From: Gaeumannomyces sp. JS-464 | Taxonomy: Eukaryota; Ascomycota; Sordariomycetes; Magnaporthales; Magnaporthaceae | NCBI GenBank assembly: GCA_002197995.1 | Contig: NGZR01000001.1 | Coordinates: 9,052,001 to 9,116,000, forward strand | Direction: 5' to 3' | DNA length: 64,000 bases | Shown here: one piece after another, positions 46,201 through 58,790 of the stretch | Position numbering within the stretch: the first letter of the stretch is position 1 | Layout of the letters: every line of letters starts with the position of its first letter | The notes under the pieces: model-generated | The model's database searches: none | Told to the model about the DNA's origin: nothing | Seen by the model: only the letters and a program-made list of their open reading frames with translations | Translations under genes and position numbers: made by a program

Positions 46201-47079
46201 GCAGAACAGGCGGGCAGCGCGTTCGTGGTTCTCGACACACCGCCTGGGAAGTCTGGAAGCCAGGGCCTGGCATGCAGGCGTGCGCGCACAAGCCCAGCCT
46301 AACCCAATTCGATCCCGCGCCCACTCCGTCGGTCCCACCCCCAAATGCCGCCTGTCCAATATCTGCCCACGTGCCACCCCGAGCGTTATGCAAGGCGTAT
46401 GCAGTGATCCTCAATGAAGGAAGGAAAGACAGGGGATGGCGGGAAACGGAGTCAGGCAGAAGGGTGAATGGAAGAAAAGAAAGTAGTGCTTACCCGACAA
46501 CGATGTTGAGGACGATGACGGCCGTGATGACGCCGCCCTCGATGTAGTCGTCAATGCAGAACGAGAGCACCATGACGACGAGGAGTACAATGGTCAGACT
46601 GTTGGAGATCTGCCTTAGGAAAATCTCCCAAAGGGAAACTCCCTTGGCGCTCTGGATCTTGTTGGGGCCATGGCTGCCGTAGCGGAGCGCGGCCTCGGCG
46701 GCGCTGAGTCCCTCCTCAAGGTCCGTCTGGTAGAGGCCGGCGAGCTCCGGGATGGGGACGCAGTGGGCGGCCGGGCCGTTGTCGCCGTAGGCAGGCGCAG
46801 GCTCGATGGCACCATTGCTGACGCTGGCAAAGGTGGACGAGCTCGAGGTGGTGGGCGAGGCGGCCTGGGGGCGCGCGAGAGTAGGGGTTTGTTGAGGAGA
46901 GGGGGAGAGGCGGCGGCGGCGGCGCGCTTGGTCGACTGCTGCTGCTTCTCTATGGCTGCTGCTTGTTGTTGAGGCGTTCCGTGAAAGCCACTACTACCAG
47001 TTGGTGGCTCGTCTTGCTCGGCGACGGTCTCCGAGGAATCGAGATTTGCACCATGCCTGACGGAGTCGGATTTTCCCAT
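43219..47079 (-). CDS. ENA-type Na+/K+-exporting P-type ATPase (P2D), several frameshifts
   Basis: Exons 47079-46494, 46000-44055 and 43980-43219 total about 1,100 residues, the ENA norm. Visible landmarks: N-terminal GLSAAEAALRYGSHGPNKIQ, membrane segment LTIVLLVVMVLSFCIDDYIE, actuator INLSVDEALLTGESVPIS, phosphorylation site ICSDKTGTLTQG, the ENA-like [46 protein letters not shown], and a C-terminal membrane block ending GDPAQLQV. This plasma-membrane pump extrudes Na+ or K+ at high salt or pH. Frame breaks occur at 46867-46871, near 45632, 45596-45605, 45172-45174 and near 44960; most need one added base. Intron 1 is 493 nt, long for this window. Confidence 0.9.
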
Positions 47080-49678
47080 CGAATTTCAAGAGGATGCGGG
47101 GACTGCGATAGCCTTTGCGGGTGGGTTGGTGAAAGAGAAGGACAACGAGACGACAGAAATGCCGGTTGGAGAGATGGGGGACTGGGTTGTGATTCTCCTT
47201 CGCTTTGTTTGTCCGGGGAAGGGAGTGTGGGTGGTGGCTGTGGCAGTCAGCTACAAACAAATGTGCACCTCGAGAGGGCTGAGGATGGGGGATGGCTTTT
47301 CCAGAAACGGGAACGCGGACGGGAAGCGCAGATGGGAATGGGGGCATGTTTTATACACCCAGGCCTTCCCGATTCACCTGCTTCTGCTGCCTCACCCGCC
47401 CGCGCCTGCTCTGGGGATCGACTAGGGGGCTGTTGGGGGAGGGGCGGCGGGCTGGGCATCGCAGTGGTGGATGGTCCCGTGGCCCGTCACTGTGCAAATC
47501 GCCATACGCCTGCGCCAGCCAAAAGCAGCAATCACCACTGGGGTTGCCAAGTCCGGGCCCAAACCCGCTCGGGAATAGCGCTTCCACAGTTCGCGGCACA
47601 GTGCCATGTATTTGTGGGCACCGCCAGCCAACTGCGTCCAGTGCTTCCGTTGCAGGCCAACGAGCACTCTGCCACTCACTCAAGGAGGCAGATCTAATGT
47701 GTTGTTTCCATAATGTTGGCCACAAATAAAGTACTCTGTATATCAATCACTTTTGAGTTCCTACACAGAAGCACAAAACATGCCAGAGTATCAAATTGTC
47801 GTCCCGACCTTACCCTACCCTGGCCCCAAGCCCATGGCACTGACAGCGGCCGCTAATCTTGGCTGGGCTGATTTATGGCGGGGGACAGCACCGTGAAGCC
47901 AGATGACAGCAAACGAACACGCATCCTTGTGCTCGCCAGCCAAACCCAAGCACCGAATCTGGACGGATGGACAACGCTCGCAAGAGCACGGCCGTGCTAT
48001 CTATCGCTGGCACCTTGGATTGACAATGGAGCACCCCTATCGCGTCTTTCCCCGCCGCTTTCTGGTACAGTCCATCCATGCCAGCCAAGCGCCCCCACTG
48101 CGTCATCTTGGTAAGGACTGGCCCAAGGAACCGGCCAATCAGCAGGGCCAGTTACACCGCCAGATGCAACCCTCCACGAGCGCACCTTGGACAGACGACA
48201 CTGGCAAGACTTCCAAGAATGGCTATGCTGGCTCCCCACACTTGGCGGCTTGGGGCCAACCGTTGATTTGTCCTGGGAAGTGGAATGCCTCCGGTTTATC
48301 AATCGCATCACACAGTATCCGCCTTTGGCATTTTGATAACCGCCGGTCCGAGGAAACATCAAGACAAGCTCCAGCTCAACGAAAGCTTTACGAGCTTGTG
48401 CAGAGCGACAAGACTTCTCGCATCTCGTCTGTCAGGAACACTAGACGGCCCTGGATATGGTGGTTCGATGCTCTAGTCAGGACCGTCATGGATGTTGGAT
48501 CCAAACCACAGCCATATTTACACTTATTTTCACTTTCTCTAGCCGTTTGTCCGTCGCAGACTAGCGCAAACAGCCCTCCAGTTGAGACGTGACTCTATGT
48601 ACATCGGACGATCCACCCAAAGCATATCTCCTAGACGCTGAAGGCAATCCTCGTTTGCTGGCCCTATCCTGCGACCTTTCCACCCGCACTGTGCCCCCAC
48701 GCGAGTAGGCACCCATTCCACGACATTTCTGGACTCGTAGAACGCGCTTTGAGCGAGCCTGCTCTGGATGTCGGTCTTTCGCCGGGCCAAGACGCGCGTG
48801 GGTCGGCAGAGAAAGAATTCCAGGGAGCCAGCGTTGCAAGATGGATACCAAAAGTATGACGCTCATTCAACCTATCGCCAAAAGCAAGCAAGTCGAGAGG
48901 GGACGCTCCGCACAGCCAAGGCCACTTCCCCTCACTGCCAACACCGGAGGACATGCACCCCTCAAACCCAAGAGTTGGGCCTGCTCCGGTATTTGCCGTG
49001 GACGGCAAGGCATCCATGTAACGATGCGGACTTTCCTCCGGGCCATGCCCACCCGCTCGGCCGGAGGTTGTAGTAAGTTGCAAGTGGCTCCGTTGCCCGT
49101 ACCGACCTCCAAAGTTGCCCGAACGCATGCGCGACCCGCAAACCCAAAAAATAGCCTTACCCCGCGGGCAGCCCGGGCTAACGCTCGCTCGATTGATATC
49201 GATTGATAAGGTAATTCAGACGTCCCGTCGGATCCATTTTCCTTTCAAGGACATCCTTTCTGACGTCCACTGGCAGAACACAGTATCAATTCCACTCCTG
49301 CTCTTTCACGTTACCGAGACATTTGGCCCAGCACCGCCCAGCCACGGCCACTAGCACGCAGATGAATCATTCTAGCACCAAAGACGCAACATGAGCGGCG
49401 CACAGCCTCCATGCCTCCCCGTCCCACCTGATCGCCACACCAAGCACCTCCTTCGATGTGGCGTCGCTTGGTGGCCTTTGTGATGCCACGTCCTTGCACC
49501 ATCTCAGCATAATGATCGTAGCACATGTGCACATGCACATGAAGATTCCAAGTGACCAACCAACCAAGCAAGAAAGAAAAACTACACAAAACTCAATCGG
49601 TGATCTGGTCAACTTGGGAGCCGCCCTTACCCGCCAAGCCTGCACAAAGCCACTTGTCACATGCGTAGGCATTACACC

Positions 49679-49751
<73 letters not shown>

Positions 49752-50488
49752 CCCCCGCGGCGACAAGCCCACCACGTTGCGTTGCACGACGTGGACCGGT
49801 CAACATCACCAAGGGCGGAGACTCCCAACCAGGCAAACAGTGATCTAACGGGAGAGAGGGGTAACTACCTAGGTACCCAAGAAGAGAAAAGAAAATGGAA
49901 GCAGACCAGAACAGAACAGCCCATGTTGCCAATATCGCCAAGAGACTTCCCAACTTGTCGGTAAAACATTCCACCCATCAAAGAGCACGCGCGCGCAACT
50001 TTCGCATATTCTTTCTTCCCCGCGCATAATGACAAGGCAGCGCCGCTGGGCGGAAGCATCGCCGGCGGCTAGCCGCCTCTCCACGCTTTCATGACGCCGA
50101 CATTTACTGGCTAGCTCGGGCATCAGGAAAAAGCGGGAACGGGGTGATGTCCGTTTGTCAGTGACTCAGGCATCATGCACGTATATCGTCTTGCCCGAAG
50201 ATCTACCGCGAACAAAGGTACAGACACGCACGCGCGTAGGGTGGCTCAGCGGCCAGAAAGAATGACTTCCAGGGTCACCCAATACCAGCTTGTCAGCAAT
50301 TCGATTTCGTGTCTGAGCAGCGTATAAGCTAGTGGGCTTAACTGGTTCCGACGACGAGGTCAGATGCGACGTGTACACAGTTAGATGCAGGTATAGACAA
50401 CACTCAAGCCTGTGTAAGCCAAGCCATCCCCCCATAGGAGGTATGAAAGAACAAGACCTCGATTGCCCTGGTGTTTTCCTCTTCTGGT
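47080..50488. other. Gene-poor 3.4 kb with CA microsatellite
   Basis: Longest gene-free stretch. It contains the ENA 5' flank, an (AC)n microsatellite (49682-49750) and one TACCTAGGTA palindrome (49866-49875). Open frames on both strands show no motif or convincing codon pattern. Confidence 0.5.
49682..49750. repeat. (AC)n microsatellite, about 34 units
   Basis: Perfect AC dinucleotide repeat of about 69 bp in intergenic DNA. It creates spurious frames with CVCVCV or THTHTH repeats. Confidence 0.95.
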
Positions 50489-53400
50489 TCAGACAAATGT
50501 GATACTGCCACAGCGCACGAGATCCATGATCGCAGGATTCTCGTTCTCAAAGTCCTTTACCCAAGCAGGCTCCTCTGTGTTAGCCGTCAAATCCGCAGCC
50601 CCTGTGACGGAGTCTCCGGCACCGGAAGTTGCACAGGTGTTGTCGGCTGGCTCCTTGTGTATGTCACGAGGCTTATCGATGTCGACATGGGTCGAGGTGG
50701 TGCTGCCAAGCGTCGAGGGCGAACTCTCCTCAGGAGAAATCGGCACACCGTCAGAATCTCCTGAACCATCGTTCGAACCCCACGGCTCCCAGGGTGCCGG
50801 GCCACTTTGGCATGGCGATGATGGAAGATCAAGCAACTCGGATGCCTCGCGGAGTATCTTCTCGGCGTCGTCGGAGAGGTCGGCAGATGGACCGGCCGAA
50901 TGTCCTCGGGACATGGTGGCGCTAGATTCTCCAGCCTTGGACGCATGCGGTGGGCTCCTAGTTGCCGCGCCACTCCGCAAGGGTTTGTCTGGGTGCGTAG
51001 CTGGAATGCGACCGAGGGCCTCGAACAGATCACCGCCATCGGTATCCGGGTCGGCTGTCATCCGGGGGGCCCCATGATCATTCTTCGCTGGTGTCCCTAC
51101 CCTCGAGCCCAGCACGATGATATCGTCGTCGAATGGATCGTCGCTGAACTGACTCGAGGGAGGCGTATCTTGGGATAAATCGATGACCTCCGCCCGGTAG
51201 ATGTCGGCTATCGTAGGCGGTCTGTATGGTGGCACCTGGGGGCGTGGAGGGCGGTTGCTTGACGCATGTGGGGTTTCTACGTCCTTGCGCCGCCTCTTGG
51301 CAGCTGAGGGTCCGTCGTGGCCTTCTCTTGAAGACCCTGGCCACACATTCGGGTTCTTGGCCGGGATCCCAACTTGCTCGTGCTTTCTTTTGGTGACGGC
51401 GTCCTCGGCTGACTTTGGCTTGGGCTGCTTCGGTCTCTTTTCAAGGCCCTCCTTGCAGCACAGGTGCTTGCATGGTTTCCCGGTCTTGGTTACGCCTCCC
51501 CCGCCACACAAATGGTTGCATCTCCATCGACCATTTGGCAATTGAGTTGGCTCGTACTGCGATTCTGTCTGCGACTCGGCGTGGGAGAGAACCTCAGTAG
51601 GACTTCCAGCCTCGCAGTCAACAAGCCTCCTGATAGACGGGAACTCGTCGTCTCCTGAATCCCCACGCAGAGTCCGAGGTGGATCGCGCGATGCCGCGCT
51701 CTCTAGTATATCCAGCTGCTCGGCCGCCTCGAGTAGGTCTCCGTCGTCGAGGCTGTCATCAAATTCGTTCGAAGAGGAGATGGCTTGTGGGGGCACCGGC
51801 TTCCCGGGTCGAGGTGGAGGCGACGCTGCGGTAGCCATCTTCATGTGCGTGAATGCAGAGTCCGGGAGCTTGTGCTTCACCGTCGCTGAGCAGCCCAGGC
51901 CCACATAGTCCTCGCAGTTGAACGAGCAGAAGACTTGGTCGCTCGCATCGGACAAGGGCGCCGAGAACTCCAGGTGTCGTCCACCGGGTCGGTTTAGGCT
52001 TTTTGAAGGCCCTCTCCAGAAGTAGACAAGCGTGCCATCCATGGTCTCGGCTGTGAATGTGAGATAAATGACATTCACTCCGGTCGGGGGCCCGCTCGGA
52101 CAGCCATATGTGAGTGTGGCCTTGACATTGATGGAAGGGGGGCCCTCGCTCGGGTGGCGTTGGTTCGGGAACGCGACAACTTCGGTCTCAAGGGACAGCT
52201 TCGGGAATTTGTCAACAGCGGCCAGCATATTGCGGCCGAACACGCGATTCTTGCTCAAGAACATCTGTATCTTCTCTGGCGGCGTGGCTTCCAGGTCTCT
52301 CATCGTCAAGACATCGTGCTGGACGAATTTCCTCATCGTGACGGGCCCGATTCCCGGGACCTGCAGAAGCTGCGAAGGCATGCCCTCCCATCCTCCGGCC
52401 TTGATGGACCTGAAGAGCTCGAGAGCATTCCGGACCCCGACAGCATCGCAATCGGCTCCCTTGCAATCGATAACGCACTTGACAAGGGGCTTGATGCGGT
52501 CAAACACCAGGCGTTTGTCGATCATGTGCTGACCCTTGGCCATCTGGACGCCCTCTTGGGTAGGGTACTCGACGCCGCCGAGCTCAGATTGAACGAGAAG
52601 AGAGACCTTCTGCCATGTCTCGGAAACCGCCCCTTTGACTGTATATCGAATGAAGGGCGACTCGTTGATTAGTCTGTAGAAAGCCCTCTCGTTGGCCTTG
52701 AGTCGGACGTCTTTGAACTCCTCAGCTTCGGACAGAGTGGTCAGCTGTAGAGAAAGAAGGGCCAGTTAGTTATTGGGTAGTTAGAGAAGCGGTGCAACAG
52801 CTGGGGCTCTGACATACTAGCTCTTGGACTCCCACACCCCTTGGGGTTCGGAGGATCTTCTTCATCGTCTCAAACCGCACCATGTACTTGGACATGGCGA
52901 TACCGTAAGGAGTGCAACTGAGCCTGGCGTCTGACGTGATGATGTCCTCCTCCTGGAGCTGCTTGATGTCCTTCTCACAAATCTGCTCGAGCCTGTCGAC
53001 AGTGTGGCTTGTCTGGCCAGGGGTGGCATCTAGCTGATAGTAGGTAGGGTTGCGCTGGAGTCGAATGCTGAGGAACGTACCGTTCAGCCACCCCTTGGCT
53101 GACTCAGTATCCTTGATGGTCCCTAGGCTGATTTCGGAGTTGAGGTGCTCGATCAAGTTCAAGTGCAAGGTGCTCTCGAGAACTTGCTGTCCGGAAACCA
53201 TATCTGTATACCTCGCCTTGTTTTCCGGCCGAGTGAAGATGATGGCGACGGCGCTGTTATCGAACTGAGGCCGCCCGGCACGGCCGAGCATTTGCATCAC
53301 CTCCAGGTCCGAGTATTCTAAGAGCTTTCCGTTTGAGTATCCACGGTGCCCTTCAGCACGACAGTGTGACACGGCAGATTGACACCAACCGCCAGGGTGG

Positions 53401-55420
53401 ATGTGCAGCAGATGACATGCAGATCTCCACTAAGGTAGCACCTCTCGACGGTAGCCCGATCCTGCGCATCAAGTCCCGCATGATGGAATGCGACACCGTG
53501 GTGCACAATGTCGCGCAGTGTTTTGTTGGTGACCGAGATCTTGCTTTTTCGGAGCGGGCCAAAGTTTGGTGCCAGCCGGGGCGACAGACCAGGCCTCCGA
53601 GAGCTTTTGCGCCGTGGTCTCGCAAGATTTGCGGGTGAAGCAGAAGACCATGATGGGCTTGTGCTCGTGCTTGTTGGTGTTTTGGCGAGGGCCGTGATAA
53701 TCTTCTTGTCCAGGTAGGAGTCAAACACGTAATCGTTGCCTCCACAGTGCTCGCCGTAGACGTACTTGTCTAAGCGGACTGGACGCAGCTCTTCACCAAA
53801 GGTCTCTCTGCGAGCAGGGAGGTGAGAGTTGGTATGGTCTCGCCCAAACCACCTTGCCACATCCTCGGAGTTGGGCACCGTAGCGCTCAGGGCGACGAAC
53901 CGGACGTTCGCACCGATGGTCTTCATGCGACAAACCACGGCCTCCAGAGTAGCGCCACGCACATCCTTGAGGATATGCACCTCATCGATGAGGAAAAGCT
54001 CAACCAGTTCCAGGAGCTTGCGGTGGTCGGCCCACTTCCGCGTGATGGAATCCCATTTCTCTGGCGTGGTAACAATGATGTGCGCGGCCCCGACCTTGCG
54101 TGTCTCGGCCATCGAGGTATCGCCCGTGAGCTCGGCACAGCTTAGGCCTAGGCGGGAAAATTTCTCCTCCCAGTCGCGAACCCTCTCTGAGCAAAGGGCC
54201 TTCGTGGGGGCCATATAGACGGCCTTGAAGTTCTGGTTGGTACGCTGGGACACCAGCTTGCAGACGGCGAGCTCTAGTACGACCGTCTTGCCACTGCCCG
54301 TAGGAGCAGAAACAACGACGTTGTCGTTGGACTGATAGGCCGAGCCGAAGCACTTGGACTGAACCGCGTTGAAAAGAGGGTAGGGGAATATCGACTGTAT
54401 CCTCTCAGGAAGTGAATTCTTGGGGTCAACGAGATGGATTCCGCTGGCCATAGGAGGAGCGTGCGCTAGATTGAGCTGCCGCGGTATACGGGCCATGGGG
54501 GCTTGTGGCCGAGGAGGGGCAAGCGGAGCCGTGTCTCGCGTCTGGGTTTTATGGGCAGGATGGGAGTGCAATCTTTCAGCGGCTCTTCTCGCCGGGCTTG
54601 AGAGGGCTGGACTAGAGCTCGAGCAGCTGTCTGGGTTGGCGTCGAACTGGGGTGCTGAGACAGGGCGTCAACGGGGCGCCAGGCTATAGGCGCGCGAGAG
54701 TAACTTCGACTTACCGACTTTTGATGGAGCAAAGGCTCTCTGCTGGGTGTTGAGACGAGTTTGTGGGCTCGGAAAGTCCATATGGTGGCGGTCCTGCGTG
54801 CGGTACACGGAGTTTGTGCCTTGCGGAGTCGGATACGGGCAACCATCTTGCAGGCTGTCTCGGCGGTCGTACGCTGGTGGTGTGGTTGCCGGTGGTTCAA
54901 GCCGGAGTCTGGGTGCGAGTGCGATCCGGTGCCCGGTGAAGGTGTCAGGTTGGCCGACGAATACCTGGTTGACGGCTGGCTGGGAAAGGTAGTCGGCTGG
55001 AATGTCGAGGGCGAGTAACGAGGGGGCTGAGAGAGTGACGAGTGGCCAAGAAGACGGAGATCTGAACCTAGTATGTTAATTTGGGTTCTTGGTATTTTTC
55101 CTAGAGGAGTTTCTCTCCAAAGCTGCCTGTTCTGGCCCACGGTCCCGCGGGAACCTACCAAATCCGTCAAGGTCGGAGCGTGAGCTCCCCATCATCCTGG
55201 CAGACTGAGCCTGGTAGATGTTCATCGGTGCCGGTGGAAGAAGGCTCAAGCTGGGAGGGGGCAGGCTGAAGGGATATGGGTCCTGGACACGGGCACTGCT
55301 AGCTCCTCGATGGTGCATGGCCTCAGGTGCACGCCTGTCAGTGCTGTCGTTCATGATGGCGTTTTGCAGATCAGCCCGGCCCCGGAGAGAGCCTGCCCGC
55401 CAATCTCGATTCGGCTCCAT
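50489..55420 (-). CDS. MER3: Meiotic DNA helicase MER3/HFM1
   Basis: Firm exons are up to 54715, then 54654-52818 and 52744-50489; an N-terminal exon beginning ATG 55420 (MEPNRDWRAGSLRGRADLQN) is likely but its 3' junction, near 55075, does not join in phase. Helicase motifs: Walker A SAPTGSGKTVVLEL, MAPTKALCSERV, TTPEKWDSITRKW, DEVH box (FLIDEVHILKD), ALSATVPNSEDVA, MVFCFTRKSCETT, AVGVNLPCHTVVLKGT, MLGRAGRPQFDN. A Sec63-type region with GMPSQLLQVPGIGPVTMRKF (helix-hairpin-helix) follows, then a Cys/His zinc-binding patch (RWRCNHLCGGGG, CKHLCCKEGL) and an acidic disordered tail. It promotes interfering crossovers in meiosis. One-base gaps at 53689-53692, 53545-53549 and near 53343 are repaired by an added base. 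Confidence 0.9.
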
Positions 55421-56979
55421 GTTGAATGCCGGGTGTGTCCAACCGGTTGAGATATCGCAGGCTACCTAGGGGCCCAATGTACCCGGTGAGCAGACAGCGG
55501 CCGAGGATGCACCCAAGTCGCGGCCATGCGGACGGAATCGGGGGCTCGACAAGACGACAATGTTACGAGGGGCACCATTGGAGAGAAATTCGAAGGCCAG
55601 GATCACCGAGAGCCGCACTCCTCTTCTCTCGAGTTCCACACGTGATGCTATCCCGTGTTGGGGGGCGGGAGGTGGACCCGTGCCTTCCCGTGATGATATC
55701 TTGTGCCGCCATCGCGCCGTTCGCTCCTTCCATCATGGATGTTCTGGCCGGGCGTCAAATTCCGCATTGCCAAAACCACCAACTCTGGCGGGCCGGGCTT
55801 AAATGGAGATCAAAGTCACCCTGTCGAACGGCTCCGGCTGCCTGGAGATACATGGTGGGTATTGACGGCAGCGCTCTGCTGCTCTTTGGAGCCGGATACC
55901 GGGCCTGAAGTCGACGCCTCTGAAGTACCTGTAAAACCAGTCAGCTGACTAGGTACCTAGGTAGGTGGTAGGCACTGGCCTAAATAGCTCTCGTAGTCAC
56001 TTTTTTCTTTTGTGCAAGCGGGAATACTTCGAGTCAACTTCCTTGTTCATTCATAATTGTACTCATGGCCGACTATCCCCGTATGTCGCCATTTTCCTAT
56101 GTTCTAAGGAGAACTCTAAAGCTGTTGCGGGTCTCCCTCTGCATGCAGCGCGCCCCTGAACGCGACGGCACATGGGCCTGACGCACCCGCCGCCACGCCT
56201 CCAGGCCAAAGCCACAGATGATGGGTGGCCGCGGTACCGCGAAAGGATCCAGCACGCACGAGGAAACAGTGTCTCCCAGTCTATCTGGCAAGCGCGGCAT
56301 CCACGCCGCCGACAAGACCCTTATCCAACTGCCCTCGCCCCCGAGTCCGGCAATGGAGCCCGCCACTGGAGCTACCAGCAACATGCTAGGAGAACAAAGA
56401 ATGTTGGGGGCAACCCCCCACGCAATGCCTTCGTTTGTGCTCATAGCCCTGCCTGTGCCACCGGTCTCCGCCACCGTCAAGGGGTGGCGTGCCTGGGCCA
56501 TGGTCCCGGTTGATCCAGTGTCGGGTTAATAATGTGTTTCATCGCATCCCTCACCGGGGTTATCTGTCTATTCATGCAGAATAAAAAAGAAAAGAACAGA
56601 ACAAAAAACATCATCGGTATTGCGGGTAGACTGTTTTTTTTTTAATCTCCGCCACAATGTGTTTTCTCTTTCGAGTTCGCTTCGATCTCTCGTCTCCATG
56701 CTTGGGTTGCTTTTTGTTTTCCCCCTCGATCGTTGGTAGGAAGGCATCCACGTCGTTTCATGGTGTTGAAATATTGAAGGTTATGGACTTCTTTTCGTAG
56801 GTAAGGTTTGGTTGGCCGGCGGGTCGACTAAGGTGGGTGGGTAGGTTGGCCCGCAAGGGGTCCGCGGAACACCACAGCTACCTGTGTAGTGTGGTCCTTG
56901 TTTCCGTCGGACCGCGTTCCGCGCGCACGGCCAGTTTTTACTCATCCGGTTCTTGTCGCCCCTCGCCGACGGGACCCGG
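55421..56979. other. Intergenic 1.6 kb
   Basis: Upstream of the helicase and downstream of the transporter. Holds TACCTAGGTA (55954-55963) and an A/T-rich patch near 56578-56644. No gene supported. Confidence 0.5.
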
Positions 56980-58790
56980 TTATGGTGCCGCAAAGGAGAG
57001 GCTGGACGGGATGTGGACAAGCCCATGGCGCGGACAGTGTCGAGAGGGTCGAGAAGCTGGCGCTTTTCGCCCATTCGGTGTACCGGTCTTGGGCGTCGAG
57101 TCGATCATAGTCTTCTCGAAGCTGACGATGTTGAGCGGTGGTGGCCGTCCTCGCTTGCGGTCAGGACCGCTGTACAGGTACGTAGCCAGAATGACGAGCG
57201 TTGTGCCAACGATAAACTACGGAGAAAGGAATACTGGGTTAGCCCTGTTTCTGCTTACTTCCGTCTCCAAGGGGGTGTGTAAAAAGAAAGAAAAGTGGTT
57301 TTGGGCAACAAGACCTACAGTCAGGTTGAACTGGAAGTTAAAGAACCAGACGCTGAACAAGAAGCTGATGACAATGCTGATGCTAGTGGCAAAGTTCTTG
57401 GCAATGTTGTCGGCGTAGTTGATGCACAGCGAGGCCAGCACCCCGCCAACGGCCTGGAACACGACAGCGGTCCAGACGACCCAGTTGTAACCGTCGAAGA
57501 AGCCGTGCTTGGCGATCTCCTCGCCATCCTTAAAGACGACCCCAATCAGGAAGGCGGGGAAGAGCGAGTAGAAGGACAGCTGCACGTTGCGCGTCCAGAC
57601 GGTGCGCGGGGTGGGCGAGTCCTTGAGCACCTTCTCGAAGAGACGCCCGTCAGGCCAGAGACGGCCGCGGCGACGAGGACGGCGCTCAGGCCGATCGAGT
57701 AGTTCATGATGGGCGACGTGTCCAGGTCCTCCTTAATTCCCTGGTAGGTCGCCGAGCGGCGAGTGAGGGCTCCGCCAACGTCCGACACGGCGCCTTGGTC
57801 AGCTCGCGAGCCACCTCGGCCGCTCCGTTGGCCAGCTGACCGAGCTCGTGGACCGACCGCGGGAAGAAGTGGTCGCTGAAGTCGTGGATCATCATGTGCG
57901 AGTCCTTGGTGTTATTGGTCGACGGCAGCGACACGATGGACACGCCAAACGTCAGGAGCACCAGCGAGAACCAACGCTTGGGGCCAAGGGACCTTCCAAG
58001 CATGATCACGCTAAAGAATGCGGTTGTGAGGATCTAGCAGAAAGAGGGAGAGCCAGTGTTAGCCGCTAGAAACTTGTCTACGAAGTTCACAAGCGCTCTT
58101 GTCCCTTCTGGTGCGCGTTTCTCTGGGGTGACCCCTCGGCTCGACTAACCTTGAGTTGGTACAGGATCTGGAAGTGGACAGGATCCAGGTTGCCGACCGC
58201 GACATAAATGAGTGTGTTCTGCAGCGTGTAGAGGGTCGCAGGTATGGCGAGCTTCCAGCCGTCGCCGGAGAAGACCGAGTTGTAGAGCTGCTCGAACAGC
58301 ACAGTGGCCGGGGTCTGGGGCGCCAGGCTGCGCGAGTGCTCGTTTATGGCGAAGGTCAGGCTGATGGCCAGCTTGATCACCTCGTTGAGGAAGACGGCGG
58401 TTGAGGTGAAGTATCTATGGTCGCCATCTGGAGGCATGATTCGAGAATAGTGCATAATCTGGAGGTGGCAGAAGAGAAATTCGCGTTAGCTTCGACCTGC
58501 GCTTCCCCGTCGGCGCTCGACGTGACCGATTGCGGCGCTACGAGAGGTGGGGGTTGAGTAGGCAGATTTTGGAAGACGAGGGTCGCGTACGAGTATCAGG
58601 GCCGAGTTTTGGAAAGTGAGCTGCGTGCGGCAGAAGGCGGCCAAGTTAGCAAAGACTATCCCAACTCCCAGCGGCCAATTCCAACAATTCGCAACTCGGC
58701 GCTCACCGTGATCAACGAAACTTGCTTCATGGGCATGCCGAAGAGCGTCGGGCCCTTGACCGTGGATGGTGGTGCCTCCATCATGGCCAT
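56980..58790 (-). CDS. Nucleotide-sugar transporter, SLC35A (UDP-GlcNAc/UDP-Gal) type
   Basis: Five exons: 58790-58707, 58620-58591 (30 nt), 58458-58150, 58033-57319 and 57216-56980. Splicing yields MKQVSLIT/LTFQNSALIL/IMHYSRIMP, the conserved SLC35A start, then YFTSTAVFLNEVIKLAISLT, TLYTLQNTLIYVAVGNLDPV, LTTAFFSVIMLGRSL, SPIMNYSIGLSAVLVAAAVS and SLCINYADNIAKNFATSISI, ten-helix Golgi antiporter features. It imports UDP-sugars into Golgi or ER in exchange for UMP. In exon 4, one base is missing near 57790 (TKA/AVSDVGG) and another near 57645 (TGV/FEKVLKDSP). The final exon is open in two frames; the in-phase one ends SSLSFAAP at 56980, the other runs to 56781. Repaired length is about 455 residues. 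Confidence 0.88.

Noticed and set aside
49682..49750. Regular repeat considered as an array element
   Set aside because: It is a plain dinucleotide microsatellite with no spacers; CRISPR is not expected in a fungal nuclear genome.
49593..49974. Frames with CVCVCV or THTHTH repeats
   Set aside because: Created by the AC microsatellite; no evidence of translation.
54466..55170. 234-codon minus-strand frame at the helicase 5' end
   Set aside because: It overlaps the helicase exon in another frame; the helicase frame carries through a good intron (54655-54714) into the conserved domain.
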